Notes: generated by a model not told the origin, from the letters alone. 20,352 nucleotides of DNA from DATLYH01 sp035575035 (GCA_035575035.1 DATLYH010000053.1:1-20352), one strand, 5' to 3'; shown: positions 1 to 7,756, counted from the first letter of the stretch. Program-made: numbers and translations.

Positions 1-444
1 GTATACGCAACTTCCCGCCGCAACGCGGAGAGCCGCTGGCCGCTGTGGGCCGGCACCTGCATCGCCTGGAGCGATCAGGTGATCGCCGTCGGCTGGGACT
101 TTGCCGAGCAGGTATTGCGTGAGCAGGCGCGCGAGCCGGCGTCGCGGCAGTGTCCGGTCGAGGTGGCCGGCGGGCGGATCCGCGACGCTCGCCGCCGGGC
201 CGCCGTCGGCGCCCCTTCCTTCCCCAGCGCCTCGGAAGTGCTGGCCCACGAGTGCGGCCACACCTGGCAGGCGCGGCGCCTGGGCGCCCTTTACCTGCCG
301 TTGGTCGGCTCCGTCACTCTCTTCCGCGAGGGGCCGCACTTCTGGAACCATTTCGAGAACCAGGCCAGCGAACAGGGGTTGTTCGGCGGCCTCGTCAACG
401 GCTCGGTCTGCCCGGAGCTGATGGAGCACCTGTCCTGGGAGTAA
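1..444 (+). CDS. HExxH zincin-like hypothetical protein, 5' partial
   Basis: The frame is open from base 1 to the TAA at 442-444, giving 147 visible residues, so the true start probably lies outside the window; a GTG at 79 is the first internal candidate. Visible residues 83-87 are HECGH, an HExxH zinc-protease signature, followed by WQARR. About 32 residues later comes FENQASEQG (E119, E124), placed where a third zinc ligand of gluzincin-like folds could lie. The arrangement resembles small DUF4157-like or minigluzincin proteins, but I do not recognise a named family. No signal peptide can be judged because the N-terminus is missing. A palindromic repeat lies 20 bp after the stop. Zinc binding is inferred from the motif only; it could be a structural or inactive relative. 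Confidence 0.62.
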   Translation, partial: VYATSRRNAESRWPLWAGTCIAWSDQVIAVGWDFAEQVLREQAREPASRQCPVEVAGGRIRDARRRAAVGAPSFPSASEVLAHECGHTWQARRLGALYLPLVGSVTLFREGPHFWNHFENQASEQGLFGGLVNGSVCPELMEHLSWE

Positions 445-463
445 TGCGCCGGTGGACATTGAG

Positions 464-496
464 TTGGTAGGACGAGTTGGCAACCCGTCCTACCAA
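464..496. repeat. 33-bp imperfect palindrome (REP-like)
   Basis: The arms TTGGTAGGACG (464-474) and CGTCCTACCAA (486-496) are perfect inverted repeats around AGTTGGCAACC, whose core GTTG/CAAC is also complementary. It starts 20 bp after the stop of the upstream gene, so it could end transcription, but no T-run follows. Read on the + strand it encodes VGRVGNPSYQ. From memory, closely related peptides recur in spurious planctomycete ORFs, which suggests a dispersed repeat. Confidence 0.6.
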
Positions 497-656
497 TCCC
501 CTCTACCCCTGGAGCAGCCGGCGGCAAAATCTTTCCGCGAAAGCAGTTTACTCCTTGCGTTCATGGCATCCCCGGGGGTAAACTCTCATCAATCTCTAAC
601 CTTCTCCAAGATGTTGAGAAGACCTGTACTTACTGTCTAAGAAAGGCAAACCGCCC

Positions 657-1121
657 GTGCCCTGTCTCGCCGTTTTCCACCCTCCGGCCTCCTATCTGCC
701 CCGGCTATGCGGCCTGGTGTTGGTTTGCCTGTTCCTTCTGGCCGCCGCGTCCTGTTCTTCAAAGGACAACCGCAAGCCGGTCTACCCGGTCAAAGGACGA
801 GTCTTGTTCCAGGATAAGCCGGCCGCCGGGGCGTTTGTCGTCTTTGTTCCGGTGAACGAGTCAGCTGAGCCCACGGATCCCCGACCGGGAGGGTATGCCG
901 ACAAGGATGGCTTCTTCACACTGAGCACCTATGGCGCTAACGACGGGGCGCCAGCGGGGGAATACTACGTGAGTGTCGTCTGGCGTGGGACGAACCCCGA
1001 CGAAACCCGGGACGATGACCCGGACCGGCTGCAGGGCCGCTACAGTGACCCGAAGAAGTCGGGCCTGCGCGCTACCGTCCGGGAGGGGCCTAACGAACTG
1101 GCCCCGTTTCGGCTCAAGTAG
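657..1121 (+). CDS. Small lipoprotein with carboxypeptidase-regulatory-like fold
   Basis: 154 residues from a GTG start, preceded by AAAGG at 642-646 with 10-nt spacing. A hydrophobic stretch (about residues 18-32) ends in LAAASC, a lipobox that would put the lipidated cysteine at C33. The mature part (about 44-154) begins YPVKGRVLFQDKPAAGAFVVF and continues with GGYADKDGFFTL and PAGEYYVSVVW. That is the pattern of the transthyretin/carboxypeptidase-regulatory-like beta-sandwich found in many planctomycete lipoproteins. The G-x-x-D-x-x-G-x-F hairpin and the APAGEY turn are clear. Such lipoproteins often sit beside DUF1559 genes, as here: the next gene starts 92 bp downstream on the same strand, so co-transcription is plausible. 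The precise role is unknown; it is probably envelope-anchored. The first 17 residues before the hydrophobic core are unusually long and the start is not fully certain. Confidence 0.85.
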   Translation: MPCLAVFHPPASYLPRLCGLVLVCLFLLAAASCSSKDNRKPVYPVKGRVLFQDKPAAGAFVVFVPVNESAEPTDPRPGGYADKDGFFTLSTYGANDGAPAGEYYVSVVWRGTNPDETRDDDPDRLQGRYSDPKKSGLRATVREGPNELAPFRLK

Positions 1122-1213
1122 CGGAGGTAGGCAGTTGTTCCATGACGTTTGGCTGGGGGCTTTCCCCCGAGGCATGTTCCATCCTTTTCGTTGACCCGAT
1201 TAGGGAGGCCATC

Positions 1214-2194
1214 ATGGTATGTGTCACTTCAAAGCGGTCCCCAGGATTCACTCTGATTGAGTTGTTGGTGGTGATCGCCATCATCGCTATCCTGATCGCG
1301 CTGCTACTGCCAGCGGTGCAGAAGGTGCGCGAAGCGGCAGCCCGCACCCAGTGCGCCAACAACCTCAAGCAACTCGGCCTGGCTGCCCACAACTTCCATG
1401 ACAACTACGGCTGCATACCTCCTTCCCGGACGGCCTCGGGCGGGTTCCCGTATCTGGGCGTCCCGGCCAATGCTTATCAGGGCTGGGGGGTATGGCTGCT
1501 GCCCTACATCGAGCAGGACAATATCTGGAAGCAATGGAACATCAAGTTGCATTTCGGCCACGCCAACAACCAGCCCCTGGCCCGAAACCAGATCAAGGTC
1601 TATAATTGTCCCTCCACGCCCAACCAGCCCCGGGTTGCTCGCGACTTCACCCACAGTGCAGGGGGCACCACCTATACCATCACGCAGCTGGGCGTGGCTG
1701 ACTACGCCCCGATGAGGAACGTGGAAACCGATCTCCGGGACCGCTTCCCCAACCAGATTGACGCCGACCTGTACCGACTCGACGAGGCGCGCTGGGGGCC
1801 GCACTCGTACAACACCGGTTCAACCATCCGGGTCCGACGGTGGGCCAGCGTTACCGACGGCCTGTCGAACACGATCCTCTATTGCGAGGACGCGGGTCGG
1901 CCGCAGGAATTCGTCGCCCAGAAGCGACCGAGCGGCGCCACGACCAGCGGCGCCGGCTGGGCCGACGAGGCCGCCGAGTTCGGCTTCCAGGGGTGTACGC
2001 CTCCCAACGACACCCGGCCGGGAACGGTTGCCATCAACTGCACCAACGACGGTGAGCCCTACTCATTCCACGCCAATGGCATCAACGTCTCGATGTGCGA
2101 TGGCTCGGTGCGTTTCATCAGCGAGGGCATTCCCATCCGCATCTTCGCCCGGCTGGTGACGGCTCAGGCCGGCGAGGTGGTCGGCGACTTCTGA
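1214..2194 (+). CDS. DUF1559 protein with type IV pilin-like N-terminus
   Basis: 326 residues. I chose the ATG at 1214 because AGGGAGG (1202-1208) sits 5 nt before it and because it leaves a normal short prepilin leader; the frame extends to an ATG at 1142 without family-like residues. The leader ends at G11, followed by FTLIELLVV with Glu at mature position 5, then a hydrophobic helix to about residue 34. This is the prepilin peptidase/N-methylation signature. Next comes the DUF1559 opening, CANNLKQLGLAAHNFHD. The C-terminal part carries the family's FHANGINVSMCDGSVRF motif. DUF1559 proteins are massively expanded in planctomycetes; they are thought to be secreted pseudopilin-like envelope proteins, with no agreed function. 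It follows the lipoprotein gene by 92 bp and converges with the alkyltransferase gene. Family assignment is secure; function is not. Confidence 0.94.
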   Translation: MVCVTSKRSPGFTLIELLVVIAIIAILIALLLPAVQKVREAAARTQCANNLKQLGLAAHNFHDNYGCIPPSRTASGGFPYLGVPANAYQGWGVWLLPYIEQDNIWKQWNIKLHFGHANNQPLARNQIKVYNCPSTPNQPRVARDFTHSAGGTTYTITQLGVADYAPMRNVETDLRDRFPNQIDADLYRLDEARWGPHSYNTGSTIRVRRWASVTDGLSNTILYCEDAGRPQEFVAQKRPSGATTSGAGWADEAAEFGFQGCTPPNDTRPGTVAINCTNDGEPYSFHANGINVSMCDGSVRFISEGIPIRIFARLVTAQAGEVVGDF

Positions 2195-2237
2195 TGCTGT
2201 CTCCGGTCGGGGTCGGCGGATGGAAACCGGGGAAAGG

Positions 2238-2340
2238 AACTTCATCGTATTCTGTCGAAAGCCTGGGGAGTATGGCCGGGTCGTCGCTGTGCTCCGTCCC
2301 GGCCACCCCACAGGATGAGCTTTTCGACAGAGTAACTTCA
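2238..2340. repeat. Imperfect palindrome flanked by 7-bp direct repeat
   Basis: AACTTCA occurs at 2238-2244 and again at 2334-2340. Between the copies lies an imperfect inverted repeat in three blocks: TCTGTCGAAAGC (2251-2262) pairs with GCTTTTCGACAGA (2319-2331, one bulged base); CTGGGG (2263-2268) pairs with CCCCACAG (2306-2313, one bulge); TGGCCGGG (2273-2280) pairs with CCCGGCCA (2298-2305). The loop is 17 nt. It fills the space between two convergent genes, and the right AACTTCA contains the alkyltransferase stop codon. It could be a bidirectional terminator or a small palindromic mobile element with a target duplication. Confidence 0.5.
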
Positions 2341-3186
2341 CCGGGATTTGTGCGCCCGTTCCTGTTCCAGCAGCGCCTGCTTGCGCTTCAATCCCCAGCG
2401 GTAGCCGCCTAGTCCGCCGTCCTCACGGACCACTCGGTGACAGGGGATGATCAGTGCCACCGGGTTGGACGCGCAGGCCCGGGCCACCGCACGCACAGCC
2501 GTCGGCTGTCCCAGTGCCCGGGCGATCTCGGCGTAAGTCCGCGTCTCGCCGTAGGGGATCGACCGCAATTCCTGCCAGACCCGCCACTGGAACGCCGTCG
2601 CCTGCACATCGAGCGGCAGGTCGAGGTGCGGCTGCTGGCCACGCAGGTAGTTGAGGAACTCCTCAATCCACGGCCCCAGGCAGACGCCGTCGCGGCGAAT
2701 CTCGGCGGCCGGGTACTCGCGCCGTAGGGCCGCCGCCAGCGCCCGATCCGAGTCACCCAGGCAAACCCCGCAGATGCCGCGCTCCGTCGCCGCCAGCAAC
2801 AGCCGGCCCAATGGGCTGTCCACGATGGTGTAGCCGATACGCATCCCCCGGCCGCCGCGCCGGTAAGTGGCCGGGGTCATGCCGAGTTGGGCGGCAGCTC
2901 GTTCATACAATCGGCTGCTTGAACCGTATCCGGCCTCGTAGAGTGCCATGGTCACTGTCCTCCTCTGCTTGAGCCGCGACTTGAACCGACCCAGGCGGCA
3001 GGCGTCGGCATACTGCCGCGGCGTGATGCCGGTCACGCGCTTGAAAAGACGCTGAAGATGGGCCGGGCTCAGGCCGACGTGAGCCCCCAGAACCTCCAGG
3101 GTAAGTCGGTCTTCCAGGTTGGCTTCGATGTAGCGGCAAGCCCGGCGAATGGTTTCGGCAGGCTGCTCGAGTGCCTTCTCAGTCAT
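2338..3186 (-). CDS. AraC-type HTH / O6-alkylguanine-DNA alkyltransferase fusion
   Basis: 282 residues from the ATG at 3186, chosen because GGAGG lies 8 nt upstream; an in-frame ATG two codons earlier abuts that ribosome site. Residues about 8-110 are an AraC/XylS-type double helix-turn-helix (LTLEVLGAHVGLSPAHLQRLFKRVTG, then ALYEAGYGSSSRLYERAAAQLGMTPATYR). Residues about 115-280 are a methylated-DNA-protein cysteine methyltransferase with the alkyl-accepting Cys249 in IIPCHRVV and the downstream GGLGGYRWGLKRKQALL. The protein would repair O6-alkylguanine by irreversible transfer to Cys249. Compared with E. coli Ada (about 354 residues) it lacks the N-terminal zinc domain that takes methyl groups from phosphotriesters, and no such cysteine pattern is visible just upstream. 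So DNA binding may be constitutive or differently controlled. It is transcribed divergently from the redox fusion gene. Confidence 0.93.
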   Translation of the reverse strand: MTEKALEQPAETIRRACRYIEANLEDRLTLEVLGAHVGLSPAHLQRLFKRVTGITPRQYADACRLGRFKSRLKQRRTVTMALYEAGYGSSSRLYERAAAQLGMTPATYRRGGRGMRIGYTIVDSPLGRLLLAATERGICGVCLGDSDRALAAALRREYPAAEIRRDGVCLGPWIEEFLNYLRGQQPHLDLPLDVQATAFQWRVWQELRSIPYGETRTYAEIARALGQPTAVRAVARACASNPVALIIPCHRVVREDGGLGGYRWGLKRKQALLEQERAHKSR

Positions 3187-3406
3187 GAGCATCTCCTCCC
3201 CTCGACTGATGGAGCATAGCGGCACGGCGGTCCTCGCATCTATCCGATTCTTGCGCGGCCGGGATTCGGCTCCTCCCCCGCCCGTCCAGGTCGGTCTTCT
3301 GGCCCGCCTGCGATTGGGCTAAAATGCAGAGGGAATGCCCTCCCCGGGACGCCCACCCGCGCCCGCTCTCCCAACCCATCCACCCGTCCAAGGGAGGAAC
3401 GAATCG

Positions 3407-5194
3407 ATGACTGTCGGCCAACGCCTGTGGTTGGTCCTGGCCCTGTTTGCAGGGGCTGTCGGCTTCCTGATGGCTCGACCGGACGCCGGGGACAGACCGG
3501 TCAAGGTCGGCGACCGGATCGCTAACCTCACCTTCAAGGACATCCGCTACCTGCCGCGCTCGCTAGACGACTTCACGGACCGCAAGGTATTCGTTCTGGT
3601 CTTCACCACTACCGGCTGTCCCCTGGTCGAGCGCTACCTGCCGACGCTCAGTCGGCTGGAGAAGGAGTACCGCGATCGGGGCGTACAGTTTTTGGCCATC
3701 AACGTTGGGGCCGATGACTCCATCGTCGCCATGGCCTCACAGGCGGTCGAGCACGAGATGGAGTTTCCCTTCGTCAAGGACTTTGATCACCGCTGCGTCC
3801 GGGCCCTGGGGGTAAAGCGAACGCCGGAAGTGGTGGTGCTGGACGCGGAGCGCCAGCTGCGCTACCGCGGCCGGATCGATGACCAATATCGGCTCGGCGG
3901 CGCCCGCTCCGCCCCAACGCGGCACGACCTGAGGGAGGCGCTGGAAGCGGTGCTGGCCGGCCGGGAGGTCGCGATCAAGGAAACGCCGGTGGACGGCTGT
4001 TTGATCACCGCTCCGGTCCCCCCCGCGCCGCCGACGCTGGTTACCTTCACCGAGCACATCGCTCCCCTCTTGCAAAAACATTGTCAGGACTGCCACCGCC
4101 CCGAGGCCAGCGCCCCATTTTCGCTGGTGACGTACCGCCAGGTGACGGCCCGGGCGGACATGATCGCCGAGGTCGTGGCCGAGCAGCGGATGCCCCCCTG
4201 GTACGCCAGCCCGCACTTCGGCACCTTCGCCAACCGGCGCGGCCTGACGCCGGCCGAGCGCGATCTGTTCCTGTACTGGCTCCGCTCCGGCATGCCCTAT
4301 GGAGACGAGTCGAAGATGCCGAAACCGCGGCCCGATGTCGCAAAGCCAAGCAAATGGCTGATCGGCGAGCCCGACCTGGTGCTGCAAGCGCCGGAGCACG
4401 AACTGCCGGCCCAGGGCGACGTGGCGTACAAGTATGTCGTCCTGCCTCACGTCTTCCTGCACGAGACCTGGGTCCAGGGAGTGCAGATCCTGCCCGATAA
4501 CCCAAAGGTACTGCACCACTGCAACATGGCCTACGGCACGCTCGGCGGAGGGGTGAAGAAACGCAACTTCATCACCGGCTACGTACCGGGCAACGGGCCG
4601 ATGATCCTGGACGAGGGGCTCGGCTTCCGCATCCCGGCCGGCTCGGTGCTGGGGCTGGAGATCCACTACGTGACGACCGGCAAGCCGGAGCGGTGCCGCA
4701 TCGCCGTTGGGCTGCGCTACGCGCGGGGGACGGTCCAGAAGCAGTTGCGGCACGTGCTCCTGGAGGACCTGAAGTTCGTGATCCCGCCCGGGGCCCCTGC
4801 CCACCGAGTGGCCGTGAGTAAGACGTTGGAGCATGACGTAGAGGCGCTGGGGCTGTTCTGTCACATGCATCTGCGCGGCCGGGACATGACCTTCAAGGCG
4901 CACCGGCCGGACGGCACCTCGGAGACGCTGCTGATGGTGCCCAACTACAGCTTCGACTGGCAGATGCCCTATGTCTTCGAGCGGGGGAAGATCCTGCCGA
5001 AGGGGACGCGGCTGGAATGCATCGCTCATTACGATAACTCGGCCTTCAACGCCTACAACCCCGACCCGACGCGGGAGGTGCGCTTCGGCCTGCAAACGCG
5101 CGACGAGATGTTCAACGGCTTCTTTTTCTACACCATCGCCGACGAGCAGCTGAACCTGGCCATCGACCCGAAGACAGGCCGTCCGATGAAGTGA
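3407..5194 (+). CDS. Redoxin - cytochrome c - copper monooxygenase-like fusion
   Basis: 595 residues. ATG 3407 is preceded by AGGGAGGA (3391-3398); a longer frame from 3335 is low-complexity and ignored. Residues 6-22 form a signal or anchor helix, so it acts outside the cytoplasm. Residues about 33-190 are a thioredoxin-fold redoxin with TTTGCP (Cys71) and Cys130 but no CxxC pair. Residues about 212-300 are a single-haem cytochrome c domain: CQDCH at 226-230, with Met262 in RMPPW as likely axial ligand. Residues about 322-590 resemble the two-lobed PHM/dopamine beta-monooxygenase core: HH at 370-371 and H420 match the CuH site; H486, H488 and Met568 (in RDEMF) match the CuM site. All six copper ligands thus appear present. 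Known enzymes hydroxylate C-H bonds using two electrons; the cytochrome and redoxin parts may deliver them, which is inference. It ends 36 bp from the convergent ppk1 stop. Confidence 0.92.
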   Translation: MTVGQRLWLVLALFAGAVGFLMARPDAGDRPVKVGDRIANLTFKDIRYLPRSLDDFTDRKVFVLVFTTTGCPLVERYLPTLSRLEKEYRDRGVQFLAINVGADDSIVAMASQAVEHEMEFPFVKDFDHRCVRALGVKRTPEVVVLDAERQLRYRGRIDDQYRLGGARSAPTRHDLREALEAVLAGREVAIKETPVDGCLITAPVPPAPPTLVTFTEHIAPLLQKHCQDCHRPEASAPFSLVTYRQVTARADMIAEVVAEQRMPPWYASPHFGTFANRRGLTPAERDLFLYWLRSGMPYGDESKMPKPRPDVAKPSKWLIGEPDLVLQAPEHELPAQGDVAYKYVVLPHVFLHETWVQGVQILPDNPKVLHHCNMAYGTLGGGVKKRNFITGYVPGNGPMILDEGLGFRIPAGSVLGLEIHYVTTGKPERCRIAVGLRYARGTVQKQLRHVLLEDLKFVIPPGAPAHRVAVSKTLEHDVEALGLFCHMHLRGRDMTFKAHRPDGTSETLLMVPNYSFDWQMPYVFERGKILPKGTRLECIAHYDNSAFNAYNPDPTREVRFGLQTRDEMFNGFFFYTIADEQLNLAIDPKTGRPMK

Positions 5195-5217
5195 AGCGTG
5201 ACGAAAGCCGCTTTTTT
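5194..5217 (+). terminator. Weak intrinsic terminator candidate
   Basis: AAGCG (5194-5198) pairs with CGCTT (5209-5213) across a 10-nt loop and runs into a six-T tract (5212-5217). It begins on the last base of the redox fusion stop codon and lies in the 36-bp gap to the convergent ppk1 end. The stem is only 5 bp, so confidence is limited. Confidence 0.33.
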
Positions 5218-5230
5218 CCAGAGTTGTTTG

Positions 5231-7450
5231 TCAGTCCCGCGTCTGTCGCTTGCGGGAGCGGCGGCTGCTGCCGGGACGGACGGTCGGGTAGGGGACGGGC
5301 GGCGGCTGGACCTCGGTCAAGCGGCGGGCGGCGTTCTGGGCGGCGATCTCCAGGAAGCGCTCCTGGCTGCGCACCCGCGGCTGGTCCGGCCCCGGCACCA
5401 CGCGCCGGTAGGTGCCGTCCGGCAGTAGCTCCCGCGCCTTGGTGTTGTCCGCCAGGGTGATGGCCAGGATCTCGCGGATCAGCCGTTGCTTCAGATCGGG
5501 CTGCTCAATCGGCCAAACCACCTCTACCCGCCGGCTCAGGTTACGGTCCATCCAGTCGGCCGAGCCGATGTATACCTGCGGGTCGCCGTCGTTGCCGAAG
5601 TAGAAGATCCGGCTGTGCTCCAGGAACCGGTCCACGATCGACGTCACCCGGATGTTGTCGCTGATACCGGGGATGCCGGGCCGCAGGGCGCAGATGCCCC
5701 GGCAGATGATGTCGATCCGCACCCCCGCCTGGCTGGCCCGGTAGAGTGCCTGCACCACGGCCGGCTCCAGGAGGCCGTTGATCTTGGCGATGATCCGTCC
5801 CTGTCGGCCGGCCAACTGGTTGACCGTTTCACGATGGATCTTCTCCAACATGAACGCCTGGAGTCGGCTCGGGGCGACCACCAGCTTGCGCCACTGCGGC
5901 AGCTCACAGTAGCCGGTCAAGTAGTTGAACAGGGCCGAGACATCCTCACAGAAGTCGGGGTTGCAGGTGAAGAAGCCCAGGTCGGTGTAGATCCGGGCCG
6001 TCTGCGGGTTGTAGTTGCCGGTGGACAGATGGACGTAGCGGCGGATGCCGTCGTCCTCACGGCGGACCACCAGGGCGACCTTGCAGTGCGTCTTCAGTCC
6101 GACGAAGCCAAAAACCACATGGACGCCGGCCTTCTCCAACTCACGGGCCCAGAGAATGTTCCGCTCCTCATCCAGCCGGGCCTTCAGCTCGATGACCGCC
6201 GTCACCTGTTTGCCGTTGTCTGCTGCCCGCTGTAGCGCCCGGACGATCGGCGAGTCGCTGGAGGTGCGGTAGAGCGTCTGCTTGATGGCCAGCACGCGCT
6301 CGTCGGAGGCGGCCGCGTCAATGAAATCGACGACGTGGCTGAAAGTCTCGTAGGGATGGTGGACGAGGATGTCCTTGGCGCGGATGGCGGCCCAGGGACT
6401 GCCGGGTTGGGTGAATTCCGGCACCGGCTGCGGCACGAACTGCGGATCGCGCAGGTGCGGATAGCCGGGCAGGCCGTGGATCTGAAACAACCCGGTCAGG
6501 TCGAGCATGCCGGGAATGGCGTAGACATCGAGCGGGTCGAGGTCGAGCGCCCCCATGAGGAACTGCTCCAGCTCGGGCGGGGCGCCGGCCTCGATCTCCA
6601 GGCGCACGGCTGCTCCCCGGCGGCGCTTGCGGACCTCCTCCTCGATGGTCCGCAGCAGGTCCTCGACCTCATCGTCGTCGATCTCGATGTCGCTGTTGCG
6701 GGTGACGCGGAAGACGGTGGCATGCTCCAGCGCCATGCCAGCGAACAGCTCCGGCAGGTGCATGCGGATGACCGTCTCCAGCGGAACGAAGACGTGCCCC
6801 CGGGCCGCGGCCCCGTCCATCCCCGGCGTGGGGCCCGGCAGCGGCACGAAGCGGGGCAACACAGCCGGCACCTGGACCACGGCGAACAGCCGCTCGTCGT
6901 GCTGTTTCCGCTGCAATAGCACGGCTAGGTTGAGCGACTTGTTGAGCAGGTGCGGGAACGGATGGCCGGGGTCGATGGCCAGCGGCGTCAGCACCGGGAA
7001 GATCTCCTTGCGGAAGACCTCGCGCAGGTGCTTGCGGTCGGCGTCGGTCAGCTCCCTGGGCCGGCGGATGACGATCCCCTCACGCTCCAAGGCCGGCAGC
7101 ACGTCCTTCATCAGGCAGTCATATTCGTCAGCCACCATCTGACGGACAACCTGGCTGATGCGCTCGAGCTGCTCGCGCGGCGGCATGCGGTCGGCGCCGG
7201 AGCCGATGGCAATGCCCGACTGCACTTTCTGCTGCAAGCCGCCGACCCGGACCATGAAAAACTCGTCGAGGTTGGACGAGACGATGGCCAGGAACTTGAG
7301 CCGTTCCAGGAGCGGCACCTGGGGATCCTGGGCCTCTTCCAGCACCCGGCGATTGAACTCCAGCCAACTCAGCTCGCGGTTGATGTACAGCGACGGATCA
7401 TCAAGCGCGACGGCCGGCGGCGCAGCGGTCGGTGTGGCAACGGCCTGCAT
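5231..7450 (-). CDS. ppk1: Polyphosphate kinase 1
   Basis: 739 residues, slightly longer than the roughly 690 of E. coli PPK1, with extra low-complexity ends. It reversibly makes inorganic polyphosphate from ATP, normally as a membrane-associated cytoplasmic enzyme. The N-terminal domain starts YINRELSWLEFNRRVLEEA and VSSNLDEFFMVRVGGL, both strongly conserved. The two catalytic PLD-like segments carry His455 in KTHCK and His612 in EHSRIFYF. Their spacing of 157 residues equals that of E. coli His435 and His592. His474 in YVHLSTGNYNPQTARIYTD matches E. coli His454 by the same offset. Start: the ATG at 7450 has GGAGG 5 nt upstream and an extended -10 promoter about 36 bp upstream. No exopolyphosphatase gene is beside it. 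It converges with the redox fusion and diverges from a DUF1559 gene. The C-terminal tail (PGSSRRSRKRQTRD) is basic and not part of the catalytic fold. Confidence 0.98.
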   Translation of the reverse strand: MQAVATPTAAPPAVALDDPSLYINRELSWLEFNRRVLEEAQDPQVPLLERLKFLAIVSSNLDEFFMVRVGGLQQKVQSGIAIGSGADRMPPREQLERISQVVRQMVADEYDCLMKDVLPALEREGIVIRRPRELTDADRKHLREVFRKEIFPVLTPLAIDPGHPFPHLLNKSLNLAVLLQRKQHDERLFAVVQVPAVLPRFVPLPGPTPGMDGAAARGHVFVPLETVIRMHLPELFAGMALEHATVFRVTRNSDIEIDDDEVEDLLRTIEEEVRKRRRGAAVRLEIEAGAPPELEQFLMGALDLDPLDVYAIPGMLDLTGLFQIHGLPGYPHLRDPQFVPQPVPEFTQPGSPWAAIRAKDILVHHPYETFSHVVDFIDAAASDERVLAIKQTLYRTSSDSPIVRALQRAADNGKQVTAVIELKARLDEERNILWARELEKAGVHVVFGFVGLKTHCKVALVVRREDDGIRRYVHLSTGNYNPQTARIYTDLGFFTCNPDFCEDVSALFNYLTGYCELPQWRKLVVAPSRLQAFMLEKIHRETVNQLAGRQGRIIAKINGLLEPAVVQALYRASQAGVRIDIICRGICALRPGIPGISDNIRVTSIVDRFLEHSRIFYFGNDGDPQVYIGSADWMDRNLSRRVEVVWPIEQPDLKQRLIREILAITLADNTKARELLPDGTYRRVVPGPDQPRVRSQERFLEIAAQNAARRLTEVQPPPVPYPTVRPGSSRRSRKRQTRD

Positions 7451-7485
7451 GACGGCCTCCGTGGAGGGTGAGGGGAGAGAAACTA

Positions 7486-7494
7486 ATTATACCA
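7486..7494 (-). promoter_or_regulatory. Extended -10 promoter for ppk1
   Basis: On the minus strand the sequence reads TGGTATAAT: a perfect TATAAT at 7491-7486 with the TG of an extended -10 element at 7494-7493. No good -35 lies 16-18 bp upstream, which fits extended -10 promoters. Initiation about 7 bp downstream would leave a leader of roughly 30 nt containing the GGAGG ribosome site of ppk1. This is a sequence match only; sigma-factor preferences in planctomycetes are not well known. Confidence 0.55.
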
Positions 7495-7628
7495 TGCAAC
7501 GGCGGCGGGATGACAGGTGGAGGGAGGGCCAAGATGAAGAATCGGAGAAGAACAGAGCAGCCAATTTCCTGACGCCGGCCCTTCTCTGGTTCGGTGACTC
7601 TCGGGGCCTTGGAGGGGATTGTTTTAAC

Positions 7629-7656
7629 TTGACTGGCGGTACGAGGGCCGGAGAAT
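7629..7656 (+). promoter_or_regulatory. Candidate sigma70-like promoter for second DUF1559 gene
   Basis: TTGACT (7629-7634, 5 of 6 to the -35 consensus), 16 bp, then GAGAAT (7651-7656, 4 of 6 to TATAAT). The implied leader is a little over 90 nt. Matches of this quality occur by chance, so this is a weak call. Confidence 0.25.
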
Positions 7657-7756
7657 GGAACCGCAGTTGCCTGGGCATGCCGAGCAAACACCAGGCAGGA
7701 CCAATCCTCGTGAGCGCTGAAACATTTCCAGGGTTTCTTCACCGAGGGACGCTGCC

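Larger units (their letters stand above)
7451..7756. other. Divergent intergenic region, ppk1 / DUF1559
   Basis: 306 bp between two divergent starts. It holds the ppk1 ribosome site (CCTCC on +, 7456-7460), an extended -10 box for ppk1 (7486-7494) and a weaker candidate promoter for the DUF1559 gene (7629-7656). I see no coding frame with family features, no strong hairpin and no RNA gene in the rest. Confidence 0.6.

Noticed and set aside
545..584. AGTTTAC/GTAAACT inverted repeat before the lipoprotein
   Set aside because: Only 7 bp with a 26-nt loop; likely chance, with no supporting context.
614..641. TTGAGA-N16-TCTAAG promoter candidate for the lipoprotein
   Set aside because: Initiation would fall within a few bases of the ribosome site, leaving almost no leader; the match is too weak to list.
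1142..1213. Upstream extension of the first DUF1559 gene
   Set aside because: The ATG at 1214 has a strong AGGGAGG at proper spacing and gives a normal prepilin leader; the extension would put 24 odd residues before it.
3320..3325. TAAAAT as a -10 box for the redox fusion
   Set aside because: A good single hexamer, but no -35 or extended -10 TG accompanies it.
3737..5095. 452-residue minus-strand frame opposite the redox fusion
   Set aside because: The + strand carries clear haem, copper and redoxin motifs across the same bases; the antisense frame has no family features and is a GC-rich shadow.
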